Shown one piece after another: positions 1 to 11,600 of a stretch of DNA of 64,000 bases. The first letter of the stretch is position 1. Every line of letters starts with the position of its first letter. A program made the position numbers and the translations under genes. Under the pieces are notes generated by a model. That model was given only the letters and a program-made list of their open reading frames with translations, did no database searches and had not been told where the DNA came from. Source of the DNA: Pelargonium tetragonum (Eukaryota > Streptophyta > Magnoliopsida > Geraniales > Geraniaceae); contig JAYMTL010000095.1 in assembly GCA_036897445.1 (NCBI GenBank), positions 1-64,000 on the forward strand, given 5' to 3'.

Positions 1-3000
1 TGGGATTTTGATACTATCATAGGACAAAGATGCTGGGAATTTCAACTCTTGAGGATTTTTTTATTCATAATTCTTATGAGTTCCCAGTTAAAATGTTAGC
101 CTTAGAACTTGAAAGCCTCTACTTTAGCACTACCTAATATAGGACTACAGAGAGGAGGGAACCCTAGAGTTTCTTGATAAACATTGAGACTCTATAGGCA
201 CACCCACCTTTCTGGTAAATAAAATTTGAAATATTGAACTTAGAGTTTGGAGGCTCTTGATTCTATAATCTAAGCCAAAAAACCTGCGGCATGCCTATTT
301 ACGCCACCTAAAAAGCGCTTTTGATCTTTCTTATGTATGTACGATTCTTCAAACTTTTTTTTAGAGCTACCCAGCTGTTTTGTTTTATTATAATCCTAGT
401 ACTCTCTTTCTTTGAACTGAACTATAAAATAGAGAAAAAGAATTGAATAAAGCGCCACTTGTGTGGAATTTGCTTAAGACGAAGAAACCCGTGCCATAGA
501 CTAGGGCTCCTATTTTAGAAAAGGTCAGAGTTTGATAAGTTTGACGGAGTATCGAATTGTCTGAAACTATGCTTTAATGTCTTCTTTTTTTCTTTCAAAA
601 AGAATCTTGTTGAAATTCTATTAGCTATTTTAAGTAAAGGGGCAAATCTAGGTAATAAGATAGGGATACAGCAGCTACAACCAATAAGCAGTACAGTAAG
701 GTAAGGGTATATCCCGTAAGAGACAGAGTCTATCCGGGGGTATCCTGATAAAAAGTAGAGTATAACTGAGTAAAGGTATAGGCATTTTTCATGTTGACTC
801 ATAGGATAGTTGAGTATCAATTTCCTTCTGGGAGAATTTTTCTAATTTTTAGTTATAAGAGATTCCCTTTAGTTATTTTCTTCTATATTCTGTGCCACTA
901 ACGAATATAATTTAAGAATTGTGTACAAGTTTTCAATTCCGGATAAAAAGATGTTAGGGCGGGAATTTTAGAATTTGGAATCTTCATTTTTATTTAGTGA
1001 TACCTTCTCCCGAAGTCCTTTTGAGATATAACTGCTTTTTATAAGGATTCTAGGGCTAGCTAAGTGGGTACAATCTATGTAAAGAGTACAACAGATTATA
1101 AGACAAGTATTAAGAATAAGACAATATAGGTCTATAGGTTATAAGAAATCGGCTAATAAGGTATTAAGAAGACGAGTCTAACTCTTAAGAAAGTTACAGC
1201 TATTAAGAGTAACAAAGCTATTATCAAGAGTAAGATAAAGCTAGATAATTCTAATTCCGGGATACATAAAAAAAGTAGTACAAAGTCGGGAAGTTTTGTG
1301 TCTAAAAGGATTAGATAAGAGTCTTCCTTAATAAATAGACACTAAAATAAATAAAAAAGTAGGAAATCCCAATATAGACGCTTAGACTGAGATTCAAAGT
1401 CAATTAAAGAAGAACCTAAGGAAACTAATAACAAAAACAATTTTGGTATAGTTCGTGAGTCCTTGTTTAAGCACTCGTATAAGAACGGGGTAAACTTAGT
1501 AATAGAGCTACGTCCTAATCAAAAGAAGTTATTAAAACCTTTAAGGGTTTCAAGAAAGTTTATCTAAAGACTCGACTTATATGCTAGGGAAATCCATGAG
1601 GTGGGATTTGTATAGCTACTTGAGAGGGCTCTAATAATTCAAGTTAGAATATTTTCCAAAAAGGAACAGAAAATTTACAAGATAAAAATCAAAGGTAAGA
1701 CTTTTTTTAGTATATAAGGATAAAGCTAAAGAGATCCTTGGGTATTAATAAAAAATAGGGTAGAATAAGAAGTAAGATAAAGAGTGTAAGCCTATCTTTG
1801 AAGGAATCTAAGAAGGGGATTCCTTTCAGTTTAAAGCATCTTTCTTTTTCCTACAGCCTTTAGGATAACAAGAAATTTTCTATAATGAAGTAAAGCTAGC
1901 TGGGGTTTACTTTGACTTGGTTTTAGTCTTTTCATTTTATAAGGGGTCTAACCTTATTAAAGATTAAAGTCAGGAATTTGAAAGAGTGTCCCCCAGAACC
2001 TTATTAAAGCAATAAAGTAGAAGACATTTTCTTTATAAGAGAATCGCTTTCAAAAGTTTTTAGGGTTCTATAAAGAAAGAGTAGTAATAATAGAATAAGT
2101 AAAGGAAGTTCTATTCTACAATTGAGTCAGGATTTTCGTCCTGTAAAAGAAAAGAATAGTAATTCAAACTTTTATTAAAAAACAAGATAAGCTTGTTGTT
2201 CCCTCTAATATAAGCCTAAGATTTGTTAGATAACTAAACTTTGGTTCCTCTAGCTCATATTTAAAAAGACCTTTAGTTAGGAGACGCTATAGCAAACGCT
2301 TTTAGGTCTAATCTATATCTATAGTTCGGGGCTGCTCACTTGTTCCCGTATCCAATAAGAAGAAAAAGTTTTGGAGTAAATAGGGGTTAAGGCGTTTCTA
2401 TGTTCTGCATTGTTAATTAGACGTGCGGCCCTTGGAATATAAAAAAGTAATAAAGATTCGGGGTTTCGTTAATGAATTTTATCCCAGCCAGGAGCTCTTT
2501 AGTTTAGGAATAGGTATTCTTTATTTTACTGTAGCCTTAGAGAGAGTTTCTTTTTATAGTATAGTAGTTGAACTCAAGTCTTCCTGCATTCTGTCTCACT
2601 CTCTTAGTCTTAGTAAGGGAGCTCTTGTTCTTGTAGCTACTGTGTTCTGCCTTCTAGTATACGTCTTCTTTCTCTACTTTCTTACAATATTCTAATTATA
2701 AAAAGATCAAAGTGAGTACTAGCTCCTAGGCCCAAGATTACAGCTTCTACCTTAAGACACCGATTCCTTTGTTCTACTAGAACTTCATTTCTAAAGTCTC
2801 ATTTTCTACACTATTCAAAAAGAGCATAACACTAGACTTTGCATTACCCCGCCCGTCTGTCAGTAATCAGGGAATAAAAGAAACTGAGATACTCTTTAGG
2901 GAATCCTTTTCATTATTAACACTAAGTTTTCCGGCTTACCCAGCTTGCTCTAGACAAATTACTTTGTACTTTTTATTAAAAATTTTTTAGGGAAATTCAT

Positions 3001-6000
3001 AAGGAACTCTACCACATATCGGACTTATTATAAGCAAGAATTCCCCTCTTTTCTTTAAGGAAAAAGGAACTCCGGTGTAAGGATTAAAGACTATGATACT
3101 CACTGAGTTCTAGTCAGTAAACTTTTTCCAGTAAAAGCAGCTCCCACTCTCGATCAGTTCAAACTAAAGTAAAATACGGATCTATGACCTATAAGGACTC
3201 TGTTATAAAATAGAAAAACTCAGTCTCTTACAGCGCCTCTGACTTTGTAAATGCTCTTGTACTTAACTACTTTAAAAGCACTTTCCTTTCAGAGTTAATA
3301 GTACTCCATTTTAGCAATTCCTGCGATTAATGAAATAGAAAGTAACATATTATATAATAAACCAAAAAGAGGGCCCCTTTCGTGCGTTAAAACAAAACTG
3401 CGCTTATAATTCATTTTGAAATTTCAGTGAAAGTCTATTTATTGCAATAGTTCGAAGCGGATCTCAACCCTTTTCAAAAATTCTTATTAACTGAATTCTA
3501 AGATTTTATATTAACAAAGATATTAAAAACTAGGTACTCCTGTGAGCTTTTAGAGTCTCTATTAGCAAAAAGTCTTTTCATTTTATTTAGTATAAACTAA
3601 CACTAAAAGCGTTCCTTGCGACTTCCCCCAAGCTTGAGCAGGATCCATTTGGAATAATCCTTGTAATTCTTAATTGAAAGCCAAGAGGTTGCCTGCCATT
3701 TTATAAGTCTTTAATGCGCTTTCAGAATATCGGCAAGAACAAGAAGAAGGCTCGGGAATTCTTCATGACAGAAACGAAGGAGCCAACATGCACTCGACAA
3801 AAGACAACCAAGAAAAAAATTATAGTAAGTAAAGCGAATAAGAACCCAAACTTCATAAACGGGTCCCGGTCAAGAGTCAAGAGCCAGTTAGGAAGTGTAC
3901 TTTAAAATCCAGAAAGAAAATTCACAAATATCTCATAGAAAATAACAAAGCTGCTAGAGGTTAGTAGATCTCTTCTTCAAAGTATAGTAGGTTCAAATCG
4001 TGCGGAGAACAACTCATATAGTCCGAAGCCTTGTGAAACATATAATATAATAGCCTTAGATTAGTATTCTTAAAAAAACTGGGCTCTCTTTATCTTTATA
4101 TATGGAAACTCTCTCCCGGGTTTTTTGAAAAGCAAGGAGCTTGATCAGTTGAAGTTAATCCTAGGTATTTAAGTACTAAGCATTTCCAATACCTTAAGTC
4201 GCAAGTGGGACCCTCTATATAATAAAACTAACTTTTCATTTTTAATTAAAGATCTTTTGGTAACTCATAGCTTAAAATAGAATAGGATTGTTCAGTCTAG
4301 AAATTTGCTAGTATTCATTGATTTTAGGTATAGCTCCAAAGTACTTGACTTAGAATTCTGTCTGAACTCGGGGCTTCGAAGCAGCCTTAGAAAATCAAAA
4401 GAGCCCTCTTTTTAATGTAAAAAGAAGAAAAAATCGCCGATGTATATAAATTATCTTACCCTTAGGTTTCCTTTTTTATGAGAGGTGGGAATGAGCATGA
4501 AAGAAAAGATAGGAATTTCGTTGAACATATTATACAATAGGAGAATAAGTAAGATATAGAATGTACCATAATTCATTTGAATTAGTATCTGGTATGGAAG
4601 CACCGGTGAAAAAACACTTTAGATTCAATTGCACCTAAAGAAATTTCTTAGAGCTAAAGGAGTTTCTCTCCCGGATTTCTTTGGTAACGCGTACTCTATT
4701 CCAAAAAAGAGTCAATAATCCCAACACTCATAACCAGGATCTTGTAGATTTAGTAGAGCTCTCTTCCCTTTAGGACGTGTAAGTATTTAGCAAAGACTTC
4801 AGACTCTAACTACTTTTAAGTTCTTTTTTTAGTATATTGGGGTTCCCGAAGACTTTCAGTACCAGGGGAACGGTTACGTCTCTTTAAATCTATAAAAAAG
4901 GTTCATTAACTATCTAAAACTATCTAATTAATATGAATAAACTAGCTTGTTAAAAACCTAAAAAAAGCTATCCTTTGAAGTGAGATATATTTTTTTAGTT
5001 ACTTCAATATGCCCTCTAACTAAGTATAACGCTTGCTTTTTGTTAGTAACAGGAAACTTGAATTAATATAATAAAAAAGTGTAAACCCTGTCCTTTAGAT
5101 TTATGCGAAATCTAGTGGAGTCGGGTTTACTATAATCCAGTAAAAAGTCTTAGCTTCTATATAAAGGGGTTGCAGACTTGTATCTTTCCTAGCTTGTGAA
5201 TTAGAATTCTAATACCGACTAAGGACAACAAACTCATTCGGGAGTCTTTTTAGAAAGAGAAAGAGAGGGTCCCTTTTCAAGTACCGCCTCTTACCAGTTA
5301 GTAGCTCATAAGTTTCCGTATTTTATTAATTAGACTCGTAAAAACGTTTGATACTTTATAGAAAAGTCTCCAACTGATTGGAGGTCTAAACCCGGAGACA
5401 AAGCTATAGGAATATGAATCATAAGTAAGTCAGAGCAATGCATAAGGGAGCGCGCGCCCGTTAGCAAATGACCGAAAACAGGAAAGATATACCGATAGCA
5501 AACCTTTGCTGTAGGATTCGAGCCTTCTCTTTGGTTGGGGGTGAAATAAAAGAGTTTTTGTCAATTCGGATTTTCACAAGATCTCTCATAGCAACTGCAA
5601 CTAACTAATCAAGACTCCTCCTTTGCACATGCTTTCTATAATCTAGACATGAAATTAAAAAGAAAACTGAGGTAAATTTAAGATTAGGGTACTCACGGGG
5701 TTAACTATTAAAGAATCTTTATATTGATGATGTATTGTGTAAAGGGCTTTTTAAAAATGAAAAGGATACTGAGTTATCCTAAATCCTATAAAATTTTCTG
5801 CCCTTAGTGGGCTTTTTTCACGGGGTCTTATAGAACGCTTCAGAAACTTTCAATTGAATATTATTTGAATGGGTTTCGAATAGGGAACACCTTGGCTCAG
5901 TATATACATCCCGTAACTGGATTATCCGTTTTCTATTTTTATTTAGAACTTAGAATGCTCTCAAAATCTTGGCCAATACCGATTACGAACAGAGATCTTC

Positions 6001-9000
6001 CCACTTGGATTTCTAAGGCTTTTTTTTACAAAATTTTGCAAGTATATTACCTTATTTTATAGTGTCCCTTTTGTACTGGGCATTCCTTTAATACTTAATC
6101 ATCCTATCCTTGCTCGAAGATAAGATAAAACGTAAACAACAAGGAGTGAAGCTCTTCTAGTCATTTTTTGTATCAGATTGCTTTGTGCGCGTCTACTTCA
6201 GCGTATAGTCTTAGTTATTCTTGTAATGAAGAGGTTTATATACATCCTTGACAAGTTAGACTCTGAAAAAGAGAGATAGTAATTGACAATTCTTATGCCC
6301 ATTTATAACTTTTGTACCCGGATCAAAGGACACGCACTGGGTAAGTGAAATCCTGCGATTAAAAGGTTGTTTGGGACTTCTTTTATGTATGTGTGTACAC
6401 AATAAATTATACCCGGGGGGTACTCTAATAAAGACTTTGAACTGTTGATATAGTGCACGAAAAGGGCCTTGAGCTTGAGATTGATTCTCCGTTGCAAAGG
6501 ATCCCTAAATAATTCATGCTAGTTACTAGAATTGGCTTTCTTAAGATAAACTCACAACCCCTCGGGTTTCTCGGAAATGCTACAAGAAAGTTTAGAATTT
6601 TATACCGCTTGGAAACCGGGTTATAAAAACGAGTAGGGTATCGGGATGAAGCTTAGTTAGGGTACTCTCCGAAAATGGGAGAAATAGAAACGAATTCGAC
6701 TTCGCCTAGAGATAATGTTTGACTTTATTGTAACTTAAGATTTCACTTTCTTAAAATATCTTTCTTGAACTACGGGATTCTTTTACAAAAAAAAAGACGC
6801 CAAGGTCCTATCCCTTAAAATTGGTACGCCACTTGTCGGACTAGAACAACGATTTTTATGGACTCCCTACATTTTAGAGAACCCCTTATTAGGAGTAGTT
6901 TAGAGGAGACCTTTTGCTTTGTTTAGTTCTTTCATTCGGTTTTTGCAAATCGTTGTTACAAATACACATAAGGACTTATAGGATGGATATAGTTACTCTT
7001 TCTTTTTATTACTGCCTGTATAGTTAGAAACTCAGATATAAGTCAATTAGTTCGAACCCTTTCCAGTTTTAGAACTCTACACTCAAATAGAAGACAATAA
7101 AATTGTCTTTCTCAATGGAAGAACTCAAACAAGAATTAGATTCTCTTAGTTATGTATACCTTCCTTTACTACCATAGAACATGTAATTAAGTTAGACTAG
7201 ACTACTTTAGAATAAGGGAACAAGTGGGATTTTAAGTAGGCCTTGGATAGTACATGAAAAGAGATTAGGCTCCTTCTTAGTCAGTTGAAGAAAGGTTTTA
7301 TTGTATTAACTTTATTGGCCAGCGTAGTCAGTTACAGGTTTTCAAGAAAGAACAAGTCAGAGGATTTCTAGTTAGGAATCTCCTTTGCTTTCAGTAGAGC
7401 TACACCGGACTTTCATTGGCGGTCATTGGCATTTGACTTTCAAGTACCGGCTTTCAAGCAATAGCTAGTGGGGTTCCTTAAGCTGAGGTTTACTAGTGGG
7501 ATTGGGCGGGACTCATAGAGACAGAGCTTCTCTGCATTTCGATATTTAGGCTTCTTTATACCGGGTGTACTAGAAAAAAATGGAATTCCTTTTGAGTAGA
7601 GTAGTTGCTTCTAAGTAGATAACTGGCTAGTAAAATTTAGTAACTCTGACTTTTATTAATTGAGTTCGAGCTCGCAGATAAATTGGGTCTTTGAAGTTCC
7701 TCGTAGTGAGGACTCCTACTCGAATTCATATTATATGAGTCTAAGTAGGGGCCTTCTGAATGTAGGATCTTTTTTTCTACTATACAAGCTCTTTCTTGGT
7801 ATATTTAACAGTCCGTTTTGCGAGTTCTATTAGAAAGAGAAAACTCCTGGATAACTATTTATGCCTATATTTATGCTTAACTCTATAAGTTCTTTATACT
7901 GGACTTTTTGATTATTGGTTATAGCCTCAGCTCAAACTACGATAAGAAAAGGTAGTACTAGGCTTTAAGTTTTTAACTTAGATTTTATTCTTTATAAATT
8001 CCCAAATGTAATTGTAACAACTCCTTTAATTAATTAACCAACTATTATTATACGCTATATCGACACTCTAGATTCCTTTTATGTAATTTAGTACAAAGCT
8101 TCTACTTGAAATTGAAAAATCCTTTTTTACATTTTTTTTCTACCTTTCAAAAGTCTTTACTTCATAAAAAAAAAAGAAGTTCGGTTCATATTTCTTGTCA
8201 GATTTGAAGCTAAGAGCCTCCATTCCTTTGTTAGGCAGAGTTAATAGCAAGCAAAAAAAGAGGGGATGGAACTGGCTAGGATATTTTGTTGTTAACTTCA
8301 GGAGCTATTAAGCATTTCAATTTCTACCCTTTCCTTTAGACTAATGCTTTTCCCTACTAAGTAGTCTCTTGCTTATAGAATAAAGACTGTTCCTTGTTTG
8401 TTAGCTGGATCCAGGTTATTCTCTTTGTACCCAGTTACTTTTCCGTTAGTTTGACTAAGGAGGTCTTAATCCTATCTCCTATCTAGAGTTGTTATCAAGA
8501 ATATATCCAGCTATACTTTCTTTTACCGATGTGAAGTAGTGTCATACATGGTGGGGCTTTTGGCAAGCAGTGAATTCTTAGTTTGCAAAGTCTAGACACG
8601 TCGATTCTAATTCGGAAAATGACTAAAGCTCCTTATTGTACCAAAATCAGTCTTATAAAAAGCTAACTGGATCCGGGATAATATAAAGCTTGACTCTTGT
8701 TGTTCAGGTCTTTTTATGGAATTTCGGGGTATCCTCTCCTTTCCTTTTAGAGAATCCCTTAAGGAAGAAGCCCCTTGAATATCTGCGCTTCCTTGAGTGA
8801 GCTATCACTCCCAATTCGTAACAAAGAGTGCCTATACTCTAAAATTATACTAAAAGCGGAAGAGTCTTATAAAAAAGAAATTCTTTCTCTATTTTCCTAC
8901 TTGAAGTATCCGGGAAAGATTGAGAAGAGAAGGAATATGTTGTCCACTCAACGTTCCCTGGTTTCTATCTTTCTTTCTATTTTCAGATAGTAAAAGAACC

Positions 9001-10320
9001 GAAGCCCTTTTGTTTCCCGTAAAGAAAGTCAAGTCGTCCTGTGGCTAGGGTGACTATCTATATGGGTCTGTCTTAACAAGCTTTCAAGAGTATAAAATTT
9101 CCTCAGGTTTAGTACTACATCTAGAGATTCCCGTCCTTTCTTTTTTTCAAGATACAGATACAACAGAGTCAAAAAGAAGGTATAAGCATTGTTTCCTGGG
9201 TTTCTAGTTCTAGTTTTATCTAGGAAATGAATCTAAGAAATTCTAAATAAAAGGGAATGGGAGCTGCTTGAAAGGCTTTTAAGAATCAAACTAGTTAGTG
9301 TGCAATTAGAGTTATGCAGTATCCGGTATTCCCAGTTAGGGCCCTGGAAAGTTAACACGGGAAAGGTTAAGTTTTCTTATTTAGCACAAAAATTCTTAGT
9401 AAATCTCATTTCGGGTAGGTCTATAAAAAAGGGGAAGTTCCCTTTTGAGCTCTCTATACACTCTTTGAAGTTTGTATTTATAGGAAGCTTTAGTACAAGG
9501 ATGGGGGAGTTTTCTTGGATATTCTGATAGAAAGGCAACGGGTTTTACAAGATAAAAAAAGGTTTTAGGAGGATTTGGGCCTATAACCCAAGTTAAGGAG
9601 TCTGATTTCTAGTTAACAAGGAATGAAATTTGATTTGTGGGAAGAGCCCTAAGAAAGGAGGGTCCTTATAAAAGTAACAGGGGTAGATGAGAAGCTCTTG
9701 AGTGAGATAATTTACTGGATACTTCTTAGAAATCTCGTTATTTATAAAGGAGAGTCTTCTATAATATAAAACTTAAGGGGTTTTCCTCTGGTCTTTCTCT
9801 TTCAGCTTTAAGTAGACAAATTATAGTAGACCCTATATACATTAGAATTAGAGTGCTTTTTTAGTTCATTTTGTTATCTGATCTTCTTGCGCATAAAAGA
9901 GTTTTTAGCGTAGTAAAGTTCAAGGTTTTTAGTGCGGGTCCTAGATGTTTTCTAAAATAAGGTTTATTTGCACTTAACCAGGATTACTATCCAATATCTC
10001 ATCTTTCTTATGAAGCCGACAGGTATCGAAGATAAGAACGATAACTTTTTGATTTTATATAATGAACTTCCAAAAGGTTGAACTAAGAATTTCTAGACTA
10101 AGGGTTAACTTTACATCTTAAGGGGCTTTTTACGTATTCCTGAAATAGAATATCAAAACTCAGTGCCTCTTAATTTCCAGGTTACCGGGGTTAAAAAAAG
10201 AAGTTTCAATTCTAATAGGAACTGAAACCTAAAAAGGAGCATACCCGACTACGAATAAAGGAAATATCATTCTTTGACTTCTACTAGGATCATGTCTGTT
10301 GAATATGTCTCTACCCTAAA
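1..10320. other. Non-coding stretch of mixed composition
   Basis: I see no gene here. All frames are closed at near-random spacing; the longest (515-820, - strand, 101 codons) is within chance and resembles no protein I know. There is no sustained strand skew and no clear copy of the R1 or R2 repeats. Isolated R2-like words occur, for example a CCAGTAAAAGC at about 3129-3139. A T-arm-like stretch lies at 3987-4003 (GTAGG, loop TTCAAAT, then CGTGC), but no matching anticodon stem precedes it. An 8-base alternating GC run sits at 5450-5457. The rest is A+T-rich sequence with frequent short words such as TTATAAGG and GGAATCC. It could be organelle spacer or nuclear intergenic DNA. Confidence 0.7.
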
Positions 10321-10334
10321 GCTAAACTTATGTG

Positions 10335-10361
10335 TTTTGAACCAGGAGCACCCTTAAAATG
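10335..10361 (+). repeat. Fragment of tRNA-3'-end-like repeat element
   Basis: The word GGAGCACCCTTAAAA, preceded by GAACC, matches the stretch after the T-arm-like element at 22107-22137 almost base for base. Here the T-arm half is damaged, so only the 3' part is recognisable. I infer that it is a stray copy of the element found inside R2 units. Confidence 0.4.
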
Positions 10362-10719
10362 AAAACCTGCGTTTTTGTGGTTTTGAAAAGTGCTGGCTTA
10401 TAAACGAAAGAGCTTACAAAGCTCTACTAAAGAAAAGGGTACAAGACTCGGGCTTTTGACTTTTATAACTAGACCTAGAAGCTTTGCTGCAACTACGAAT
10501 CTCCTGTCTTTCCTTTCAAAAAATTTTTCTTACTTATATCGACTCGGAAGGGTCTTTTAGTTACTAAGATTTCCGTTTTTAAAGCTTTAATCAGCAAAAG
10601 CGGATAGTCTTACTTGGACGCTTGTTTACTCACTGTGTAATGTTTTGTGTATTACAGGCTTTTTGGTTTCAATTTCCTCGCCGATTCATTGTACTCTTTT
10701 TTGAGTTGAGATTCTGGAT

Positions 10720-11460
10720 TCTATAGTATGGGGATGTATGGGTATTAGACTGAATAACTGAGTAGGACAAGACGGATAGGTAGAGGGGAGGGCTACTTAT
10801 GGGAGTTTGTATTAAGTAGGGGTATACGTGGGTTTCTTGTTCATATACTCTTATAGGTTAGGATTTAGGAGGGGTTTAAGGTGCGAAGCCCTTTTATACA
10901 CTCTTGTTTATAAGGCGTATTCCTCAAAGGGGTTTTGGAGCTTACTTATCAGTATAGAGGATAGAAACCTTTACGCATAGTAGTGACTTCTACCGAGTCA
11001 ACCTACAAGTTTAGGAGGTCGCATTAAAAGAGTTTGTCATAAAAGGCACATGAAATAGCGCTAACAAGAAATGCTCTTTCTTATTCATACTCCTTCCTAC
11101 CTTGCTGCTTACCTTTATTCTTATACCTGGATTTTTATGCCTTGCTTTTTTATTAGGATAAGAAGCAGGCATAACCATAAGTGTAGGGTACATAATAGGA
11201 GGATACACAGTAACTGTAGTAGACGGAGTAGCTATACCTATTGTAGCTAATGAGAGCGGGGGATACATATAGGAAGAGGGGCTAGGTTATAAGTTATAAT
11301 ATATGGTAGTTTTTGCTTAGTTAGGAAGTCTTCTTCTTGTCTTTTGCAGTTTAGTAAGTATAGAAGGAGCTAAGACGAATAGGAGTATGAAAGTTCCACA
11401 AAGAAAGAGAGTGTCTAGGTTTTTCATATAGAAGAACCTTAGATTGTGAGGTCAGTCCTC
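10720..11460 (-). repeat. R1 repeat copy, minus orientation
   Basis: The R1 core is at 10990-11020 and, read on the - strand, gives GACCTCCTAAACTTGTAGGT followed by TGACTCGGTAG. To its right, in the unit's leader, are the CATGTG/GCGCTA words shared with other copies and a purine-rich leader on the - strand. An 85-codon - strand frame at 11011-11268 covers this copy. Part of it (Met-Asn-Lys-Lys) recurs in the frame at 22829-23077 because both sit in the same repeat part, so I do not call it a gene. The + strand is G/T-rich here. Confidence 0.7.
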
Positions 11461-11600
11461 GCGCGCGTACTCTAATTAATTAAGATTAGGGTCCGGTTTT
11501 GAGATCCTAAGGTCCTTATTCTGGGATCGATTTATACCAGTTTTATTGCTTTTCCGTAAGGGTGGACTACTTTTTACAAAACTCAAAGCGATTCCTATAG
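11460..11600. other. Junction between R1 minus and R2 plus domains
   Basis: This short stretch separates a - strand R1 copy from a long + strand R2 domain. It begins at an 8-base alternating CG run (11460-11467), followed by TAATTAATTA. The + strand changes from G/T-rich to C-rich across it. No gene is seen. Confidence 0.4.

Noticed and set aside
515-820. Longest standard frame (101 codons, minus strand)
   Set aside because: It is within chance length for 64 kb at this base composition, and no domain or homologue was recognised.
1022-2420. A frame that reads like protein if TAA/TAG and TGA are taken as sense codons
   Set aside because: In-frame TAA, TAG and TGA together are about 37 of 466 codons, close to the random expectation of 7%. 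Neighbouring frames look equally protein-like and no known family appears. There is no support for an altered genetic code.
11011-11268. 85-codon minus-strand frame, partly similar to the frame at 22829-23077
   Set aside because: Both lie over the same part of R1 repeat copies. The shared Met-Asn-Lys-Lys comes from the repeat and other copies are closed.
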